64,000 nt of DNA from Mucilaginibacter rivuli (GTDB lineage Bacteria; Bacteroidota; Bacteroidia; Sphingobacteriales; Sphingobacteriaceae), in contig NZ_JAHXPQ010000008.1 of assembly GCF_019391655.1 (NCBI RefSeq), positions 124,001 to 188,000 on the forward strand. The letters are read 5' to 3'. The notes beneath the pieces are model-generated. The model saw only the letters and a program-made list of their open reading frames with translations, did not search any database and had not been told where the DNA came from. Positions within the stretch are counted from its first letter, which is position 1; each line of letters starts with the position of its first letter. The position numbers and the translations under genes were made by a program. This document shows positions 9,005-20,000 of this stretch, in pieces.

Positions 9005-12000
9005 TCAACATATAAAAAGTGATCCATCCACGGTGTTTTTATCATCCCGATATTCCATGGTAATGTTTGCAGTAAAACATCGTATCCCCGCTGTTCTACA
9101 CGGAGGTTCCAGGCGTCATCTTTAAAATTAAGCGCGCCATCACGTTGTAAAAACGAAGCCTGAAAACTTTGAATACCCGTATTTTGCATTTTTTCCCAAC
9201 GGTTGGTTACGGCTTTCAATAAATCTTCTGATACCTGTTTCTCATTCTCCGTTATCGTGATCTCAATAGGTATAGGCTCGGCTATGGGCACATTGCACAA
9301 TATTTTATTGAGCACCAATTCATGCTCGGGTGTGTGCGTTGCCCCGTTAACAAGGTATTGCAATAAATGCACTGCCCGATGCTGCGTTTCTGTATCCACA
9401 AACTTGCCTTCCTGCATCATACCCAAACGGATAAAATAAGTAGCAATAAACGGGTTCAATATAACAAGCCCGGCATTATTAATATAAATGGTATCCTTTG
9501 AATTACGCGGTTTATCTTCTTCCGTATCAATACCTGTTACCGGGTCATCATTATTTATAGTATTGGTAATTTGTTTTACCGCCTCTTCATCGGCCTTGTT
9601 CAGTTCTTGCTTAACATCCTCTATAGCTTTATCAATCCGTTGCTGTGTTTGTAAGGTTTGCAGCAACAAAGGCAACCTGGTAGCTAAGATACTGTTACTG
9701 CCAACATCCGACAATATTTTTGCAACCTCGGCCAGCAATGAATTATTAACAGACGATATAAAGCTAAACAAGGCTTTTATATATTCATCTGGTGTTTTAG
9801 CTGTGATAGTACCGCTAAGTATCTGCAAATTAAATTCCCTTAACAAGATATTAAACCTGTCGCGCAACAGCGTATCAGTAAAGTTAACATTAAAAAACTG
9901 CTGCAATTGTTTAATCCATTCCACATTCTCTTGTCCGCCAATTAGTGTAGTTTGGTAGGTTAACAGTTTAAATACAACATCGTCACTATAATTGATGGCG
10001 ACATACCGGTTAATAGCCGTTTGTTTTAACAAAGCGATAATAAAGCTGCTATTGCTTTCTGGCCGGGTGAAATATGGTTTGAGTAAGTCTGCCAGGCTGG
10101 TATTTGTAGCTATATCTGTACCGCTTTGTGATACCTGTTTTATATACGCCAATACATCATGCTCAAAATACGCTTTTAACGTTGCCACTACGTTCTGTTC
10201 GGCTGTGTTTGCAGGCGAGGTAAATACGTTATGCAATAGCATCCTTGCTGTGGCCGAGTGGCCACCTTTTTGCAGTAAACTGCTTAATCCAGACCTGTTA
10301 TGGTAGTTTAAAAAAACCAATAACTGCCTTATTGACAAGTTTATACTAACGCTATTTAAATAATCAGGTAACTTAGCGTTGATGAGGAAGTATTCCAGCA
10401 CGCGTAAGGCCTCATTGCCTGGTGTATCTGCGGTGGCGGCCCTTTTTTCATCCAGATAAGCGCTAATCAATTGCTCAATACCGCCCTCGATCTGGGCACC
10501 GGTTTTTTCTGTTTCAATTAGTTTATATAAGTCATGCCTGTTTTCATTTTCGAGCAATTGTTTTAGTTGTGCCGCATTGTCTTTATTCAGAAAATCAAGC
10601 AGTTGCTTAATTACCGCGTTAACATAGGCCGGGTTTGTGCCCTTAAATTGAGTTGGTAACTTATTATTGGTTAAAAAGTATTTTAGAATTTCAAATACCG
10701 CATTGGCAATGTTATTTGTAGTAATATTTTGCTCATCTAGATATTTACTGATAAGCAAATAAACATCATCACTACTATTGCCCATTGCTAACAGGCTTTC
10801 ATCGGAAATAAAGGTGTCCCCTGACAATTCATTCAGTACATGGGTATACATCGCCCCTTCTGTTGTGCTTATGCGCTGTTTTAAAGCATTTAAAGTTGCA
10901 GCAGGCTGCACATTGTACTTACGCGATAGATATTGCGTAACAGCGTGTATAAATGCGACACTGTCAAACGTGGTGTAACCGCCTTGACTAAACGTATTCC
11001 AAAATATATGTAATACCTGTTTTTCTACCTCGGCAAGGTAGGGCTGCTTAATTTTTGTAAGAGCAGCCAACGCTTCGGTAATGTATTGGTAAAGTTTAAC
11101 CGCCTCATCCCCGTTAGGGTATAGTTTTAATATATTGATGATGACTTGTGGTGTTAGCTGGTACAATATTCTTTGCTGTATGCTTGCCGAAGTAGCGGCA
11201 AACTTCAACAACAATGCTGCATCCGTTGGTGATTCAGCAAACAACATTTCGAACATTTTAACAGGCGCCCAGCCAAAATATTCCTTAGCCCACCATGGAA
11301 TGTTGCCGTATCTTAACCAATGCAGCAAAACATCCTTCAACACAATAACACGCTGATTCTCTTCAATTTGCTTCCGCGATGCCATGGTGCTATCAGTAAG
11401 GTCTGCTCCTGTTATCAGTTCATTCAAGGACAAAGGCGCATCCCGGTCCTCGTGTAACAGCACAGCCAGCATTTTAAATAGTGGCGCGTGCTGAATGCTT
11501 CCCTGGTGCTGCTGACTTATGCTTTGTACAAAGTACGATAGCATATCGCTGTAGCGGATGTTATAATGGCCGGCAAGTTTCCTGATATTGCTTTGCAGGA
11601 ACATCCGCTGGTTAAATTCAGACCCGCGCTCAAGCAATAAAAAATCGAGTACAAATTTCCAGACCGCTTTTTTAAAGTCTTTACTATCTGTTTTTACAAC
11701 AGCTTTTTTTACATGCAGCTCTTGTGCTTCGGTAACATAATTTATAATGAAGGCTGCATTTGCAGGTTCTAACAACTTCACCACTGCGGCAATTGCTTCA
11801 TCATTAAAAACAGATACTATCCGTTTACGTACTTCGTCATTTTGACCGGTGGTTACAATAATGTGCCTCAACCTGGCCGGTGATGTTTTTACCAAGTCAA
11901 TAAACAAGTTAACAATATCATCGGCTGTATAAGGCTCTGCCCACCAGGGTAGGCTGCCAAAGGCCAGGTAATGCCTTATTAACTCAACCCGCTGTTCGGC

Positions 12001-12957
12001 AGGGTTACCTGCATCATTACCGGCATTTATAAAATATTCCTCCTTACCGGGATACCTCGCATCAGCATCTTCTAAAAATAATTCATCTATAATTAGGGCG
12101 AGGTTGCCATTTTGCCCGGCAAGCAGCAATTTATTGTTATTTAAAGCGATATTAAGTAATGAAAGCAGTTGGCCGTAATCCCGGTTATAATAATGGGCCA
12201 TTTGTGTTAAGGTAGACTTAACAAACATTTTCTGATTGAAAAAGCCGCCCCTGTCAACCAACAAATAAGTTAATATAAAAAGCCATAGCGCCTTTTCAAA
12301 ATCGCCGGAAGGAGCATTTTCTACCAGCTTATTTTCATTGTGCACCTTAACAGCGCTTGCATGGTAATCAAAAATAAATTCAGCCTCGGCAGGTTCAAGT
12401 AAAGTAATAATGCGGCGTATAACCCGGCTCGAAAACTGGTTTACCAATCGCTGCCTTACATAGCTGTACTGCCCTACCCTTAGTATCAGTTGCTTTAACA
12501 CTACGGCATCCTGCACCAAAAGCAACTCCATTACCTTTAAGGGGTCGAGCATCAGGTCGCCGGTAGCCCACCATGGCATAGTACCGCTTAGCAAGAAATA
12601 TTCGAGCAGATCGGCATAGCTGGTATTCAAACTTTTAATCTGCTCCTCCCCGGCGGATGGTTCGCTTTGTGTTCCCTGCCCTAAAGTAAGCCTGTATTTA
12701 ATTTCATGTTCAAGCGCTGCAATCACTCTATCAACAAGTTGGTAATCCAACATGCCATACGTTATGCTGCCAATATCCAGGCTAACCTCACTTAATGATA
12801 AAACAGTATCCTCCGGCACCAGCCTGTCAAATAACCGCTCCATTTCGCCCATCAACGTATTATTAAAAATATCGCTTATCTTACTTTGCAGATCATAAGA
12901 TTTGCCTGCGTTGGTGTACGCTACATCAAAAAGCTGATATTGGATAATATGCTGCAT
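8995..12957 (-). CDS. eCIS tape-measure protein (Afp14-like), very long, with internal repeats
   Basis: A 1320-residue, mostly helical protein. The N-terminus (QYQLFDVAYTN, then EVSLDIGSI near 58) resembles the contractile injection system tape-measure family, as does its place just before the AAA+ ATPase gene. At least three repeats of about 210 residues are visible, each containing a PWWA motif (residues 128-131, 337-340 and 554-557) preceded by a helix such as LEYFLLSGTM, and each with an LEP segment about 55-60 residues later in the first two. Two further decayed helix copies (ILKYFLTNNKLP, VLEYFLINAKLP) follow. In contractile tails the tape-measure length sets tube length, so a long particle is predicted. 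Eight bases separate it from the upstream gene. Confidence 0.85.
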   Translation of the reverse strand: MQHIIQYQLFDVAYTNAGKSYDLQSKISDIFNNTLMGEMERLFDRLVPEDTVLSLSEVSLDIGSITYGMLDYQLVDRVIAALEHEIKYRLTLGQGTQSEPSAGEEQIKSLNTSYADLLEYFLLSGTMPWWATGDLMLDPLKVMELLLVQDAVVLKQLILRVGQYSYVRQRLVNQFSSRVIRRIITLLEPAEAEFIFDYHASAVKVHNENKLVENAPSGDFEKALWLFILTYLLVDRGGFFNQKMFVKSTLTQMAHYYNRDYGQLLSLLNIALNNNKLLLAGQNGNLALIIDELFLEDADARYPGKEEYFINAGNDAGNPAEQRVELIRHYLAFGSLPWWAEPYTADDIVNLFIDLVKTSPARLRHIIVTTGQNDEVRKRIVSVFNDEAIAAVVKLLEPANAAFIINYVTEAQELHVKKAVVKTDSKDFKKAVWKFVLDFLLLERGSEFNQRMFLQSNIRKLAGHYNIRYSDMLSYFVQSISQQHQGSIQHAPLFKMLAVLLHEDRDAPLSLNELITGADLTDSTMASRKQIEENQRVIVLKDVLLHWLRYGNIPWWAKEYFGWAPVKMFEMLFAESPTDAALLLKFAATSASIQQRILYQLTPQVIINILKLYPNGDEAVKLYQYITEALAALTKIKQPYLAEVEKQVLHIFWNTFSQGGYTTFDSVAFIHAVTQYLSRKYNVQPAATLNALKQRISTTEGAMYTHVLNELSGDTFISDESLLAMGNSSDDVYLLISKYLDEQNITTNNIANAVFEILKYFLTNNKLPTQFKGTNPAYVNAVIKQLLDFLNKDNAAQLKQLLENENRHDLYKLIETEKTGAQIEGGIEQLISAYLDEKRAATADTPGNEALRVLEYFLINAKLPDYLNSVSINLSIRQLLVFLNYHNRSGLSSLLQKGGHSATARMLLHNVFTSPANTAEQNVVATLKAYFEHDVLAYIKQVSQSGTDIATNTSLADLLKPYFTRPESNSSFIIALLKQTAINRYVAINYSDDVVFKLLTYQTTLIGGQENVEWIKQLQQFFNVNFTDTLLRDRFNILLREFNLQILSGTITAKTPDEYIKALFSFISSVNNSLLAEVAKILSDVGSNSILATRLPLLLQTLQTQQRIDKAIEDVKQELNKADEEAVKQITNTINNDDPVTGIDTEEDKPRNSKDTIYINNAGLVILNPFIATYFIRLGMMQEGKFVDTETQHRAVHLLQYLVNGATHTPEHELVLNKILCNVPIAEPIPIEITITENEKQVSEDLLKAVTNRWEKMQNTGIQSFQASFLQRDGALNFKDDAWNLRVEQRGYDVLLQTLPWNIGMIKTPWMDHFLYVEWT

Positions 12958-12965
12958 ATCGGATC

Positions 12966-15900
12966 TTACTGTTCATCCTCTTTTAATAAAAAGGCGATAA
13001 TATGCTGGGCTCCATAATTGTTATTGTTGGTAAGCAGGTTTTGTTTCCAGGTGGAGTAAAGCGGCTCAAAACGTTTCATTTTTTTTATACTTAACCACTT
13101 TATATTGATCTTAATATTTGCAGGCGCATGATATTTAAACAGGCTTTCTACACAAGCTTTAAAACCTGTATCCTGGAAACGCGCAGGCCATTCCGGAAAA
13201 ATAACACTAATGGTAAAGCTGAAAAAATCTTCGTTAATGGTGTTGCTGCCATCCCCTTTGATCAACATTTTTAAACGTGGGTATGATTTTGTACCATAGG
13301 CCTTGATACTATTAAACAACTGTGCAAGGTTAGTATATTTATCGCCCGTATAATTTCTCATTTTACCTATTTGGGATAAAGACTCAATGAGGTGATTATT
13401 TATCGTCACAGCATTGCTATCAGCAAGATATTGCTGGTGCTTTGCCGTAATTAACAGACTATCAAGCGCGTCCCAATAATCATTAAGCGCGCTGCTATAA
13501 TCATTAAGCGCCTTAACCCTGCTATTAACCGAAAACCTGATATCATCAGCTTTTCGGAGGTTGTCGGCAATACCTGCCAAAAGCTTTATTTCTTTACAGA
13601 TGCGGACAGCAATGCTCAAATTACTTTGCGCAATATGTATGTTATCTTTTGTAACATGGCTATGTTTAACATGCTCCTGTCCATGTACAGCACCGGCGCT
13701 TTTTACTAAGCCTTCAGCCTGTTTCAAATACATTTCGGCATCTTTAACAAGACCAGCTATTCGATCAATATCAGTTTTATCGAAGTCAATTTTATCAATG
13801 CTCAACTCACCGGTATTTTTGTTCCACAACACAGCATTATTTAATTGCGATACATTTGCTGCCGCCATTTCCCTGTTCTTCTGTGCTATTCTGAAACCTT
13901 TACCTGCATCGTACTGAAGTAATCTTTTTATGGCTTGTTCGCGCTCACCAAAAGTTAACCACGGGCCATTCTCAAATATGATATTGTTATCCTTATCGTA
14001 AAAATTAAACCCATATACTTTAATATCGGGATCGGGTCTTAACAGTATATGCTCTATTAAATAAAAACCTTCAGAACCGGTGCTGATCCCGATCAGGTAT
14101 TTGGTTAAACTTTCAAGCATCTCCACTGTAGGCACTGCACCTCCCGAAAACCGGCTTAATATACTCCAACGTTCTTCAGTAGGCGCTTTGTACAATAGCA
14201 TGTACGCCCCATTAGCTTCCTGCGCTATGCGATAGTTGTTAATATTAATGGCATACTTTAGTACTGATATATCTTTATTAGGAAAAACAAATGAGCCCGA
14301 ATATTTTGGCTCGTACACATCTATTTTACCATCTTTTTTAAGCTGGGCAAACTCTTGTTTACTCAGCGTTAATTTTTGCATTTCGGGGTTCCATGCAGTT
14401 TCGTCAACTACATGCGTCTCTGCCCCGTTGCCGGCGTTGCCTTTATCAGGGCGCATCTCAAATTTTACCCTTCCTGGATCAAATACGGATGTTAGCGAAT
14501 GTTTGTTTTTATTAATGATGTACAGCAGCTTACGCATTTTTGATGAGAAGTTATATTCATCATCATTAGCCACAAGGTAGTTTACACCCCTTATACGGTT
14601 ATAGTTAATCTTATCAAAATCACGCAAAACAGAACTCTTCCATATAATTTCGGATGTGATCCGCTCTGTCTTCCTGCTGTTATGGTAAAGCATTGCATAC
14701 AGCGTAACCGGGTACACTACGGGCACCTCATTAAACCGTGCCATTAAGTGATCGGTCATCCGGTTTTTGCGGTCTGTGCGCACGTAATCGGGCTCTGTTG
14801 TTGTATTTAATGCCGCTACGTAGTCGTTATCGGGGTCGGCTTTAAATTTGTTCCAACCATCACCATCTTTCGGATACTCTTTTTTATTATAACCCGCAAT
14901 GATGGAATTGGCCCCCGGTACATTGTATAACGTGTTTGTGAAATAGCTTTGCAGATTATCTTTTTCGTTAGAAAATAATTTATCTACTTTATGCACCTGT
15001 GCCTGGTAGTTTGCCAAAACTTGCTCAAAAAGCATCAAATAACCTTTTAATTGCTTTGCTTGTGCTTTTCTTTCAACGGTAGCTGTGCTGGGCAAACCAC
15101 CGGGCCCAATGCCGTACACGTAAGGGAAATAGTTTTGTATTGAATAGTAAGTTGTAGCATCACGATAAGTACCTTTTATTTGTTCAACTTTTTGGAGCGA
15201 TTGAACAAAGGCCTTGTTTCCCGTTTTAACTATATTCTGATAAATATCTTTCAGTAAGTTTTTCCGTATAGCTATCCGGTATTTATCAACTATTAAACTG
15301 ATGTCAAAAGGTTGGTCTGTATCAATGGTTATAAAAGCCACCTCGGTTTCATCAAGTTTAAGCTTCTTGGTGTAATTGTCTGTACCATCGCGTGCAATTA
15401 CCAGGCTTTTGGTAAAAAGCACACCCTGCACACCCGATATGGTCTGTATCAGGTCGTTAGCATCAATAACCAGCTGCCTTTCCTTCAGGTCGGTATCGGT
15501 AATTATTCCGTTCTTTAATGCCGGGCCGGTATAAATTTCATCAATCGTATATCCTTTTTGCAATAATTCCCTTTCAATGGAATATTTTATGGGGCGGTTA
15601 ACTGCTTTTTGCAATACATCATAAATATTTGCAAGCGCCACCTCCGGAACCACAATGGCATCTATCTGTATTTCGGCCTTTATGCTTAATTTAACGGGTT
15701 TTAATATGGTAATATCGGCAACATCTTCGCAAAGGTTCCGGCTTTTTACAAAACTTGCTTTTACCGAATTTATAATCTTCTTTTTAGCAGCGTTATCGCC
15801 CGTCCATCCTTTTGCAACTCTGTCTGTTAACTGTACTACAATTTTATATAGCCCGCTTATGGCATTTACGGCATTTTCCGAAGTTAGCGGTGTTACCCAG

Positions 15901-16253
15901 GCATTTTCAACCTCATCAACCTCATCAATAATTACTTTGCGATAATCGGTTACGGTTACAGGGTTGGTAGTTAATATCTTTTGCTTATCAAAAAACGAGT
16001 TTGCCCGGTAATGAATATCTCCCTTCTGATCCGACAATAAATCGGTTATATCAAAGTCCGTTTGATAGGCAAGGTCTGTTATTGCATAACAGAGGGCTTC
16101 TAATATGGTTACACCCGGATCATGTAAGTTATAATCCGTCCAGGTATCGCCGGCCAATTTTTGAATAAGTTCGATCCCGTAATTTCTGAGCGAATCAAAA
16201 TCAAGCGATACCTCACGTCCGTCACTTATATCGTCAAAAATGGAACCGCTCAT
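12966..16253 (-). CDS. eCIS baseplate wedge protein (Afp12 position, baseplate J-like N-terminus)
   Basis: A 1095-residue protein with no signal peptide. The N-terminal segment WTDYNLHDPGVTILEALCYA (residues 37-56) is the pattern seen at the start of baseplate J/gp6-like wedge proteins of contractile tails. A central region follows, and near residues 820-950 there is a long helical stretch likely to form a coiled coil. Between the Afp11-like and tape-measure genes, this is the place where Afp12 sits in known eCIS operons, which suggests it is the wedge partner of the 1271-residue protein. Its start overlaps the end of the 267-residue gene by 4 bases. The exact Afp numbering is by position. 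Confidence 0.8.
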   Translation of the reverse strand: MSGSIFDDISDGREVSLDFDSLRNYGIELIQKLAGDTWTDYNLHDPGVTILEALCYAITDLAYQTDFDITDLLSDQKGDIHYRANSFFDKQKILTTNPVTVTDYRKVIIDEVDEVENAWVTPLTSENAVNAISGLYKIVVQLTDRVAKGWTGDNAAKKKIINSVKASFVKSRNLCEDVADITILKPVKLSIKAEIQIDAIVVPEVALANIYDVLQKAVNRPIKYSIERELLQKGYTIDEIYTGPALKNGIITDTDLKERQLVIDANDLIQTISGVQGVLFTKSLVIARDGTDNYTKKLKLDETEVAFITIDTDQPFDISLIVDKYRIAIRKNLLKDIYQNIVKTGNKAFVQSLQKVEQIKGTYRDATTYYSIQNYFPYVYGIGPGGLPSTATVERKAQAKQLKGYLMLFEQVLANYQAQVHKVDKLFSNEKDNLQSYFTNTLYNVPGANSIIAGYNKKEYPKDGDGWNKFKADPDNDYVAALNTTTEPDYVRTDRKNRMTDHLMARFNEVPVVYPVTLYAMLYHNSRKTERITSEIIWKSSVLRDFDKINYNRIRGVNYLVANDDEYNFSSKMRKLLYIINKNKHSLTSVFDPGRVKFEMRPDKGNAGNGAETHVVDETAWNPEMQKLTLSKQEFAQLKKDGKIDVYEPKYSGSFVFPNKDISVLKYAININNYRIAQEANGAYMLLYKAPTEERWSILSRFSGGAVPTVEMLESLTKYLIGISTGSEGFYLIEHILLRPDPDIKVYGFNFYDKDNNIIFENGPWLTFGEREQAIKRLLQYDAGKGFRIAQKNREMAAANVSQLNNAVLWNKNTGELSIDKIDFDKTDIDRIAGLVKDAEMYLKQAEGLVKSAGAVHGQEHVKHSHVTKDNIHIAQSNLSIAVRICKEIKLLAGIADNLRKADDIRFSVNSRVKALNDYSSALNDYWDALDSLLITAKHQQYLADSNAVTINNHLIESLSQIGKMRNYTGDKYTNLAQLFNSIKAYGTKSYPRLKMLIKGDGSNTINEDFFSFTISVIFPEWPARFQDTGFKACVESLFKYHAPANIKINIKWLSIKKMKRFEPLYSTWKQNLLTNNNNYGAQHIIAFLLKEDEQ

Positions 16254-17053
16254 TTGTGTGGGTTATCGGTATAATAATAATCTTCACTCAAAAATAGTTT
16301 ATCATCCCATAATTGTGCTACTGTAAAATATATTTTCACACCATCGCCATAATGAGAGTTTGTTTTAATTTGAAGGGAATAGCCTTTAAAATCGCCTACC
16401 CAACGCAAATTTATTTTATTCCAAAAAAAGCCAAAGTAAGCATTTCTCCTGTGTATCTTTCCGCCGCGTTTTCCGGCAATACTTAATGCAATTGCATGCA
16501 TAATAGCCAGTTTACCTGTTGCCTTTTTACCGGTACGTGCCATAATTTCAAAAGCCTGGGCATTTTGCAGTCCATCAATAATGGTATACCATTTACCATC
16601 AGCGTTTACACTTGAAACCTTGGTAGGGTACGTACCTATGCGACCTTTCATGGCAACAAAGCCATCAACATCAGCTTTGTATTGTTCTTCCGCTTTTTTG
16701 CCAATACCCAAATTGCCATTTGCATGAAAGAAAACGCCTACATCATCTGCGTTATCAAGCTTTGATTGTTCAAAAGATTGCATTTTAAGGCTATCCGGGG
16801 TAGGTTTATCTTTTGATATGGTAAAAAATGGATTGGTGGCATCGCTATCCTGGTAAAAAGAAACCAGCTTATTGTACTTATCGTCCGAATATATTTTAAA
16901 CCCGTTCAGGTCATCCTTAGAAAATCCATCATCCTCTTTATGGATCATCGAGTTGATCAAATCAGAATAATGTTTTTCTGTTGGTATTTGCCCGTTTTTA
17001 AAATAGGTTAATACCTTTTCTCTGCCAGAAACTTTGTTTGTTTTATTTTCCAT
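16250..17053 (-). CDS. eCIS-linked 267-aa protein, candidate small fibre or adhesin subunit
   Basis: The N-terminus (GREKVLTYFKNGQIPTEKHY and then LINSMIHKEDDGF, residues 10-44) is a block I associate with Bacteroidota contractile-system loci. The middle (about 107-135) contains FFHANGNLGIG and a glycine-containing stretch typical of phage tail fibre or adhesin repeats. The C-terminal 100 residues are beta-rich with many aromatic residues. It lies between the two baseplate genes, with 6-base and 4-base junctions. No large Afp13-like receptor-binding fibre gene is present, so this could be the host-contact protein; that is an inference from position and composition. Confidence 0.6.
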   Translation of the reverse strand: MENKTNKVSGREKVLTYFKNGQIPTEKHYSDLINSMIHKEDDGFSKDDLNGFKIYSDDKYNKLVSFYQDSDATNPFFTISKDKPTPDSLKMQSFEQSKLDNADDVGVFFHANGNLGIGKKAEEQYKADVDGFVAMKGRIGTYPTKVSSVNADGKWYTIIDGLQNAQAFEIMARTGKKATGKLAIMHAIALSIAGKRGGKIHRRNAYFGFFWNKINLRWVGDFKGYSLQIKTNSHYGDGVKIYFTVAQLWDDKLFLSEDYYYTDNPHK

Positions 17054-17059
17054 TTTCTG

Positions 17060-20000
17060 TTAATCTAAATTATGAGATACTACGAGGTCAAAAAAATCCA
17101 GATCATTATCGGCTTTTATATCATGTGTGGGCTCTGCCTCCATTATTACATCAACACTATCGTCCTCATCAACCAGCAGTTCGTCCATTATGGCAAACTC
17201 GCTTATCCCAATTTTTTTGGTATCACTATTATCATTAGTGCCAATTAATGTAATGAGATGATTTTTGTTAGGCACCAACACAGATTGCGGCAAAGAGCCT
17301 TTTATATAAACGTTATCTTTATACGAGTAATTAACACGCGCTTTTATCCCTTCGCTATCTATTTCTTCATCAAAATAAAAATGAGCAAGCGAAAAATCTG
17401 AGATCTCGGTAATATACGGCAGATTACGGATAAAGTTAAGCAGCTCTACCATGTAAATGCCGGAACCTATTTTAAACTCGGCACCCTGCTCAAATAACCA
17501 CGGGCATAAAAACCGTTTTATATCATCATTCAGTTTGCCCATATTCATGCCGGTATCTGTTATACCGCCATCGTATTTAAATTTCACGGCACATATCACC
17601 TTTATGGTTTCATAAACCGGGCTTTTAACCTGTATGTTTAAAAATGATGGCGTTGATCTTTCTAAAAACTTATTAACGCGGTACCTTACATCTAAATTAA
17701 CACCGGGGCGTTCTGTAGTGAAAAGGCCATTTGTTTGTTCTAATGGTACAAGTATTACTCTTAAGCCCGGGCGGTATTTTTCTATATATTCCTGGCTGTA
17801 TTGCTTAGGATCAATACATTTGGCCATAAATATCTCCGGGAACTGCTGCAGTATAGACAGCTCAATATCCCTGTTTGTTAAAAGCCTTTGGCCATGCCTT
17901 AACCTTTCGCTTACGCGGGTATAATATTGCACATCTGTTTCGGCAGTTTTACCACCAAATGAAGGAAATGGCTGAGTAATGCTCTGAATACCCAGAATTT
18001 TCCGTTTAAATATTTTTACACTGCCCTGCGGCAAATTCAGCACAGACGAAGTATCGCTCACTATACGGGTTGCACGTGCAGCCTGTGTATAAATACCCCT
18101 GATGCTTGATTTAATATTATTTTTTGATGATGCCCTTAACCAATATAAGCCGGATGACAATATGGTATTGCCGGTTTTAAAGCCATCTGGTAACCTTATT
18201 TCGATAATACCGGTATTAATAAAATTGTTGGTTGCATCGTATAAAACATCCTCTTCAGCAAAATCTACCCAATCATTATTATCTAAATAACTCCATTGGG
18301 TTTTGGTTTCTGCGAGTTTAGAAAAATTCTTCTCGTCTAACTGAAAGAGCATAGATAGCACCTGCCCCGGCTTTACACCGGTTAAACCTATAAAAAGGTT
18401 ATTGTTCTGATCGAAATCAGGAATTAAACTATAAGGTGCTTGTGTTTTACCGGGATATAGCTGTACATGCCCAAAAGGGTAAATGTGAAACAATTTCAGG
18501 TCATTATCTGCAGCCTTTTTATCTTTAACCACCAACACTTCAGAGTCTTCCAAAACATAATCAATACTTAGTGATCGTATGGAAGGTATATAAGGCTGAT
18601 TAGGCAATTCGAGCTTTTTTGAATGTTTGGCATTATACACCACCACTTCCGGGAATATCTGGGCAAATAGCCTGTGACCAAAAGCGTCTTTAGGTGCAAC
18701 CAGTTCAAGCCTTAAAGCCCCTTCAGTAAAGTTTTTATCAGATACTATATCTTGTTTATCCAAAAGCGGTTTCTTATTAAAAAAAAGCCGCTTCATATCA
18801 ATATCCTGTAATTGTGTGGTGTTTTTTAAAGTGCCGTCATCATCACTTTCAAACAGGGCCATTTGCTGTTGCTGTATTAGTTTAGGAACAAATTTCCCAT
18901 CGTTAAGCGTGCTCAGCTTTATCTGGAACGATTTGTTTGTGACCTTGTTATTGTATGCCCGGTAATAGGTTTCCCATCCTCCAACTTCTTTAGGCAGATC
19001 AACCCAATCAAGCCTGATGCAAAACGTTTTTGTGTACTTATTAAAAATGTTTGAACTTTTGATATCAATATATGACCCAACCGAAGGCATGGGGCCGAAT
19101 ATCTGGCTTGTACTTACCGCGCTAACAGGCCCTACGCTATTTTGCAGCTTTACAGCTCTGCTCCCTCTTACGTCGGCAATAATAGTGATGCGTTGCATTT
19201 TAACTTTGCGCAAATAGGTAAAAGGATTATTTACAGAATAGGTATTTAGCAACAACCTGAAAATTGGCCATTCTGTATCATAATCTTCGCCATGTACAAT
19301 GGGGTTATACACATCAATAAACTCATCCGAATTGTTAATGTGTATCTCAATATCCAGTTTACGTTCTGCAACATCTAAAAAGGCACTATATTTTTCTATT
19401 CTTTTCCAGCCTTTGGTATCTGTATAATTAATTATAAAAGCATCCGATAGCAATTGATGGCTAACCGCCATGGTATCTTTTTTATTAACCTTCGAATAAT
19501 TGGTAAAATAATCCATCAGGCCTTCATATGAGGCATCATCAAGATAAATACTAAATAATATGGTTCGCCGCCCTTCCGGCTGATACAATACCGGCGATGA
19601 TATTAATACCCCCAGGGTGCTCATCCTCATGGTCCGGTCCACATCGGCTAAAAGTTCCTGATCTTCGCCAAATACAGGCCATGTTTTTGTCGGGATCTTA
19701 CTTTTAAGATATGCAGCTGCAGAAATGAATGGGTATGCCCCATCGTAAACCTCCACTTCGCTTACAATGCCAAACTCGTTCCTTATTTGCTCGTGGGTGG
19801 CTAATACCAAAGTTTTTAATTCGGCTATTTGAGCCGCGGTGATGAGTGTTGGTTTAGTAAGCGCAAAAACTGCCTGCTCAATACTATCCGGCACTTTTGC
19901 CAACAACTCCTCTCCTGCCAATAAAGACACATCCGGCGATGCATCATCCTTTTCAAAAACAACATGCACTTCATCAGGCACAGGTTGTTTTAACTCAAGG

